NCBI GenBank assembly: GCA_029256485.1
Contig: JAQSXU010000320.1
Span: forward strand, 1 to 9,295
Length of the DNA stretch: 9,295 nucleotides
Source: Clostridiaceae bacterium
GTDB lineage: Bacteria > Bacillota_A > Clostridia > Clostridiales > Clostridiaceae
Direction: 5' to 3'
In this document: in pieces, positions 6,654 through 9,295 of the stretch
Layout: every line of letters begins with the position of its first letter
How positions within the stretch are numbered: the first letter of the stretch is position 1
Notes under the pieces: generated by a model
Database searches by the model: none
Seen by the model: the letters and a program-made list of their open reading frames with translations, nothing else
What the model was told of the DNA's origin: nothing
Program-made: the position numbers and the translations under genes

Positions 6654-7733
6654 ATGAAGATTAAAAATTTACAACTAAGAAATGTAAAGTGTTTTAGTAA
6701 TAAAGATATAAGTTTTTTAAATCATGAAAATAATGAAAATAATGAACCATTATCTACATGTGTATTAGTAGGAGTTAATGGTGCTGGGAAATCTACTATT
6801 CTTAAATCTATAGTAAATGTTTTAACATCATTAAATCCTATATATGGCGGAGAACTTTTTGATATAAATAGTATTAATTTAAATGGTGATTTTATGCAAA
6901 TTAGTTTAGAAATAGCTTTTAATGAACAAGAAAGCTATGATTTGATTGGAAAAAAAGAAATAATAAATGAGGAATTTATTGTATTATATGCAAAACAAGA
7001 TTTATCAATACAAAGTGCATTAATTTATCCTAATAAATACGACGATGATAAAAAAAGAGAATATTATGTACAATTTATAAAACAATTTATAAGCAATAAT
7101 TTTAAAGGTGGAAGAATAATTTATTTTGATACGTTTCGTTTTTTGCCTCAAATTAAAATAGAGGGACCAAGTTTAGAAACAAATAATTCAAATATTAAAG
7201 CTAATACACTTTCTAATTCAATTTTAAATAATAATATTTTAAATAATAAATTTCAATATGTTAAACAATGGTTGGTAAATCTTGATTACAAAAGACTTAA
7301 AGATTCTTCTGGTAAATATGATCAAATATTGAATCAGGTAATAAATGCATTAAATGTTTTATATAATCCATATGGTTTTAAAAAAATTACTGAAAATGGT
7401 GATGTTATATTTGACATTAAAGGTGAAGATATTAGTATTGATAAATTGAGTGATGGATTTAAAAGTTTATTTATTATTTTGGGCGAAATTTTATATAGAT
7501 TTTCAAGTGAAGATGGATCTTCTGAAAATTTTCTTAAAATGGAAGCAGTAATTTTAATTGATGAAATAGATTGTCATTTACATCCTAAGTGGCAATTAAA
7601 TATTCTTCCTAGTTTAAAAAAACTATTACCTAATTGTCAATTTATAGTAACTACACATTCTCCTTTTATTATACAATCTGTACAACCATATGAAATTATA
7701 AAAATAGGAGATGAAGAAGTATGGGAGGAATGA
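6654..7733 (+). CDS. ABC/AAA_21-type ATPase without nuclease domain, candidate defence sensor
   Basis: A 359-residue protein with the full set of ABC-type ATPase motifs: N-terminal IKNLQLRNVKCF, Walker A GVNGAGKST (residues 40-48), signature-like LSDGFKSL (265-272), Walker B VILIDEID (299-306) followed by HLHPKWQ, and an H-loop in VTTHSPF (332-338). This is the OLD/RecF/PtuA-like group (AAA_21/AAA_23) found in many defence systems. It ends soon after the H-loop, so it lacks the TOPRIM nuclease of OLD and GajA. The middle part (about 90-260) is less conserved, includes an Asn-rich stretch at 177-198, and may bind a ligand or partner. The start has GGGGG at 6641-6645, 8 nt away. The stop overlaps the start region of the next gene, implying coupled translation. 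Likely role, by inference: detection of infection and control of the downstream protease. Confidence 0.85.
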   Translation: MKIKNLQLRNVKCFSNKDISFLNHENNENNEPLSTCVLVGVNGAGKSTILKSIVNVLTSLNPIYGGELFDINSINLNGDFMQISLEIAFNEQESYDLIGKKEIINEEFIVLYAKQDLSIQSALIYPNKYDDDKKREYYVQFIKQFISNNFKGGRIIYFDTFRFLPQIKIEGPSLETNNSNIKANTLSNSILNNNILNNKFQYVKQWLVNLDYKRLKDSSGKYDQILNQVINALNVLYNPYGFKKITENGDVIFDIKGEDISIDKLSDGFKSLFIILGEILYRFSSEDGSSENFLKMEAVILIDEIDCHLHPKWQLNILPSLKKLLPNCQFIVTTHSPFIIQSVQPYEIIKIGDEEVWEE

Positions 7734-8188
7734 CTTGTTATGGAAATGTTGAATCTATAACCGAAATTAACATTGAAGCTGAATATTTTGGTATAAATAA
7801 AGGGAACAATATATATAAATCTAATATGAGTTACTTCTTTAAAAGAGAGGAGATATCTGCTATAGATAAATATAATGATATTGTTACTAAAAAAGAAGCA
7901 ATAGATATTGCTAAAAATTTATTTAAGAATTACACACTAGATTTTTGTAATTTTTATATATCATATGAATCTATGAAAATAAATGATGTAAAAGACACTT
8001 TTAACAATAAAATTTTTAGCAATGAATATAATTTTAATGGATGGCTAATTTTTGTTGACCCAATTAATGTAGCTAATTGGTCACATTATTGTGAATATTG
8101 GTTTATAATTAGTAAAGATGTAAGGTGTTTTGTAGAAGGTAAGTGGAAACCTAATAATAACATTTTAATGGGAAAATTTAGAGTTTAA
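7721..8188 (+). CDS. Uncharacterised 155-residue protein between ATPase and caspase-like protease
   Basis: I do not recognise a named family. The protein is soluble-looking, with no signal peptide or membrane segment. Visible features are a helix TKKEAIDIAKNLFKNY (about residues 56-71), then alternating hydrophobic strands, and an aromatic-rich block WLIFVDPINVANWSHYCEYW (108-127) followed by DVRCFVEGKWKP. A helix of the form xEAxxIAxxxL followed by a W-x-V/I-x-F strand recalls PepSY/propeptide-like inhibitor folds, so it may restrain the neighbouring protease; this is a guess. ATG 7721 has AGGAG at 7706-7710, 10 nt upstream; ATG 7730, which overlaps the ATPase stop as ATGA, is the alternative, though a GGGAGG lies almost against it. 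The next gene starts 17 nt after the stop, so the three genes look like one operon. Confidence 0.75.
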   Translation: MGGMTCYGNVESITEINIEAEYFGINKGNNIYKSNMSYFFKREEISAIDKYNDIVTKKEAIDIAKNLFKNYTLDFCNFYISYESMKINDVKDTFNNKIFSNEYNFNGWLIFVDPINVANWSHYCEYWFIISKDVRCFVEGKWKPNNNILMGKFRV

Positions 8189-8205
8189 AAATAAGGGGAC
8201 AAAAG

Positions 8206-8964
8206 ATGAACAAGTATGCATTATTAATATCCGGTGGTATTGATGAAGAACATAATTTTGTAAGATATAGTAATGATCTGGGATATATATATGATGTTTT
8301 AATAAATAAATTATCATATATTAAAGATAATATAGAAATATTTTATGCCGATGGAAGAAATCTTATTTATGTAAAAGATTCTGAAAATACTTTTATAGTA
8401 AATACTAATGCGGCAACAAGTAATAATATATTAAATAAATTATTACATTATAAGAATATAGTCAACGAGGATGATTTATTATTTATTATAATTAGCAATC
8501 ACGGAGATTTACAAAATAATCAAGAGGCTATTATAAATATGTGGACAAGTTATGATACTTTATCTCAAACAATATTTGCACAATATTTAAATAATATTAA
8601 CTGTAAAAAGATTATTGTACAAGGGCAATGTTACTCAGGGAATGCATTACAAATAAATGTTGACAATTCAATTACTATTTCTGGGAATGAAAAGAATATG
8701 CCAACACTTGCATGTGATGATTATGAATATGATGAATTTTTATATCATTTTATATCATATTATAATGGTAATTATCCTAATAAGGGTAAATTAAATATAA
8801 TAAATGATAATTTATCAATTGAATCTGCTTTTGACTATGCAAAAAATAATGATAAATATCATATACAACCTTGTATTATAAGCGTAAATAAAAGAAATTT
8901 ATATCTATACGAGAATCCAACAATGAAATGTGTGCAATGTGATCCGAGAGAAATAACACTATAA
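8206..8964 (+). CDS. Caspase-like cysteine protease (clan CD, C13/legumain-like)
   Basis: A 252-residue cytosolic-looking protein with clan CD architecture. The first strand is YALLISGG (residues 4-11), followed by NDLGYIYDVL (23-32), the second strand IEIFYADG (43-50), the third strand DLLFIIISNHGD (90-101) with catalytic His99, and the fourth strand KIIVQGQCYSGNAL (135-148) with catalytic Cys142. After it come SGNEKNMPTLACDDYEYDEF and LYHFISYYNG (159-188), matching the S..NE......YDEF.YH pattern of bacterial C13-type proteins. Proteases of this fold cut after a chosen residue (Asn/Asp in legumain, Asp or Arg/Lys in caspases and relatives). In bacterial defence they kill or stall the cell by cleaving gasdermins or other targets. 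No gasdermin-like gene is seen nearby. AGGGGACAAAAG before ATG 8206 gives the ribosome binding site. It is the last gene before a strong terminator. Confidence 0.85.
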   Translation: MNKYALLISGGIDEEHNFVRYSNDLGYIYDVLINKLSYIKDNIEIFYADGRNLIYVKDSENTFIVNTNAATSNNILNKLLHYKNIVNEDDLLFIIISNHGDLQNNQEAIINMWTSYDTLSQTIFAQYLNNINCKKIIVQGQCYSGNALQINVDNSITISGNEKNMPTLACDDYEYDEFLYHFISYYNGNYPNKGKLNIINDNLSIESAFDYAKNNDKYHIQPCIISVNKRNLYLYENPTMKCVQCDPREITL

Positions 8965-8974
8965 ATAATTTTTT

Positions 8975-9005
8975 GGGATATTGTAAAATGCAATATCCCA
9001 TTTTT
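8975..9005 (+). terminator. Strong intrinsic terminator closing the cassette
   Basis: GGGATATTG (8975-8983) and CAATATCCC (8991-8999) form a perfect 9-bp stem with a 7-nt loop, followed by A and TTTTT (9001-9005). The reverse strand has no T-tract at the equivalent place, so it acts on plus-strand transcripts. It begins 10 nt after the protease stop and separates the cargo from the attachment-site region. Confidence 0.88.
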
Positions 9006-9089
9006 GTACTACCTTTTATTTTTTAGAGTATTTAAGATGTGTATTGAAAAATATCTAAATTAAGTATTGTAAAAAGTAAATAAAGAGAC

Positions 9090-9119
9090 TTGAAATATAA
9101 CTAGATTTGAGTGTATAAT
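9090..9119 (+). promoter_or_regulatory. Promoter reading toward the tRNA/host side
   Basis: TTGAAA (9090-9095) and a perfect TATAAT (9114-9119) are separated by 18 nt, with a TG at 9110-9111 too far from the -10 box to count as an extended -10. It would start transcription near 9126, about 70 nt before the tRNA-Trp sequence, and could transcribe that sequence and host genes beyond the window. Confidence 0.6.
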
Positions 9120-9144
9120 AGAACTTAATAAAAAGTGAGTGAAC

Positions 9145-9179
9145 CATTGAAGTATTGGAACGGAAAATAGGCTTCAATG
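9145..9179. repeat. Inverted repeat next to the attachment region
   Basis: CATTGAAG (9145-9152) and CTTCAATG (9172-9179) are perfect 8-bp inverted copies 19 nt apart, ending 15 nt before the tRNA sequence. It may form a hairpin in the leader of the 9126 transcript, or bind an integration or excision protein as arm-type sites often lie here. Neither is shown by sequence alone. Confidence 0.5.
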
Positions 9180-9194
9180 TAGTTATATAAACGG

Positions 9195-9269
9195 TTGGGT
9201 ATGGCTCAACGGTAGAGTAGTGGTCTCCAAAACCATTGGCTGTAGGTTCAAATCCTACTACCCCTGCCA
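9195..9269 (+). tRNA. tRNA-Trp (CCA anticodon) sequence, 5' acceptor end degenerate; likely prophage attachment-site copy
   Basis: The sequence folds as a tRNA: D stem GCTC/GAGT, anticodon stem GTGGT/ACCAT with loop CTCCAAA (anticodon CCA at 9227-9229), T stem GTAGG/CCTAC with loop TTCAAAT, and an encoded 3' GCCA (9266-9269). The acceptor 3' strand TACCCCT (9259-9265) should face AGGGGTA, but the 5' strand is TTGGGTA (9195-9201), so the first two pairs are T-T and T-C mismatches. Identity to a normal tRNA-Trp is therefore good from position 3 onward and breaks at the 5' edge. This is expected where a phage that integrated into the tRNA gene leaves its own duplicate 3' portion. The functional gene would then be at the other prophage end. 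It could instead be a poorly paired but real tRNA. Confidence 0.8.
9197..9269. other. Putative attachment-site core (tRNA-Trp identity block)
   Basis: The block from the first well-matched acceptor base to the CCA end is the most probable segment shared between phage and host attachment sites. Integration into tRNA 3' ends by tyrosine recombinases is common. The exact edges cannot be set without the other prophage end; the left edge is put where acceptor pairing fails. Sequence from 9270 on is probably host DNA. Confidence 0.5.
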
Positions 9270-9295
9270 AAACATTCAAATAAGTGGGTTTACAG

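Larger units (their letters stand above)
9006..9194. other. Non-coding prophage end between terminator and tRNA sequence
   Basis: No coding sequence is supported on either strand. It holds a good sigma-A type promoter (9090-9119) and an 8-bp inverted repeat (9145-9179) next to the tRNA-like attachment region. No integrase or excisionase gene is present; these would be at the other prophage end. Confidence 0.6.

Noticed and set aside
6654..7733. OLD-family nuclease or Gabija GajA
   Set aside because: The ATPase ends shortly after the H-loop and no TOPRIM domain is seen here or in the next gene; there is no helicase gene beside it.
9120..9194. T-box leader or other riboswitch upstream of the tRNA sequence
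   Set aside because: The segment is too short and lacks the conserved T-box sequence; the only structure found is the 8-bp inverted repeat.
9055..9279. Minus-strand open frame reading VVGFEPTANGFGDHYSTVEP
   Set aside because: It is the antisense translation of the tRNA-Trp sequence, a well-known false protein in databases, and has no ribosome binding site.
1..9295. CRISPR array or insertion sequence
   Set aside because: No regularly spaced direct repeats, transposase-like protein or terminal inverted repeats were found on either strand.

Overview
The window is AT-rich, with almost every gene on the plus strand and purine-rich ribosome binding sites. Together with the protein families present, this points to a low-GC Firmicute, most likely a Clostridium or close relative. 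It covers the right end of a prophage of a long-tailed (siphovirus-like) phage, running into the host chromosome at a tryptophan tRNA gene.

Positions 1-6054 hold the tail-tip module: the 3' part of the tape measure gene, a distal tail (Dit) gene interrupted by a frameshift, a BppU-like baseplate protein whose reading frame is continuous with the second half of Dit, a tail-collar/fibre-tip protein, and a large Tal-like tail protein with a fibre-type C-terminus. A short gene at 6068, which also looks frameshifted, and an XhlA-type membrane protein gene at 6286 follow. No holin of the usual multi-span type and no endolysin is seen before the prophage end. Three lesion-like features (Dit frameshift, an ATT where the Tal start should be, and the frameshift near 6194) suggest a decaying prophage, or sequence errors.

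Positions 6654-8964 hold three same-strand genes that are not structural phage genes: an ABC/AAA_21-type ATPase without a C-terminal TOPRIM domain, a 155-residue protein of unknown function whose start overlaps the ATPase gene, and a caspase-like (clan CD, C13/legumain-like) cysteine protease with a visible His/Cys pair. A strong intrinsic terminator closes the set. The position (last genes before the attachment site), the sensor-like ATPase and the suicide-type protease make this a good candidate for an uncatalogued anti-phage or abortive-infection cassette carried as prophage cargo. That function is inference from domains and location.

Positions 9000-9295 hold a promoter-like sequence, an inverted repeat, and a nearly complete tRNA-Trp(CCA) sequence whose first two acceptor pairs are mismatched. 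This is best read as the attachment-site copy left by integration, with host DNA beginning within or just after it.
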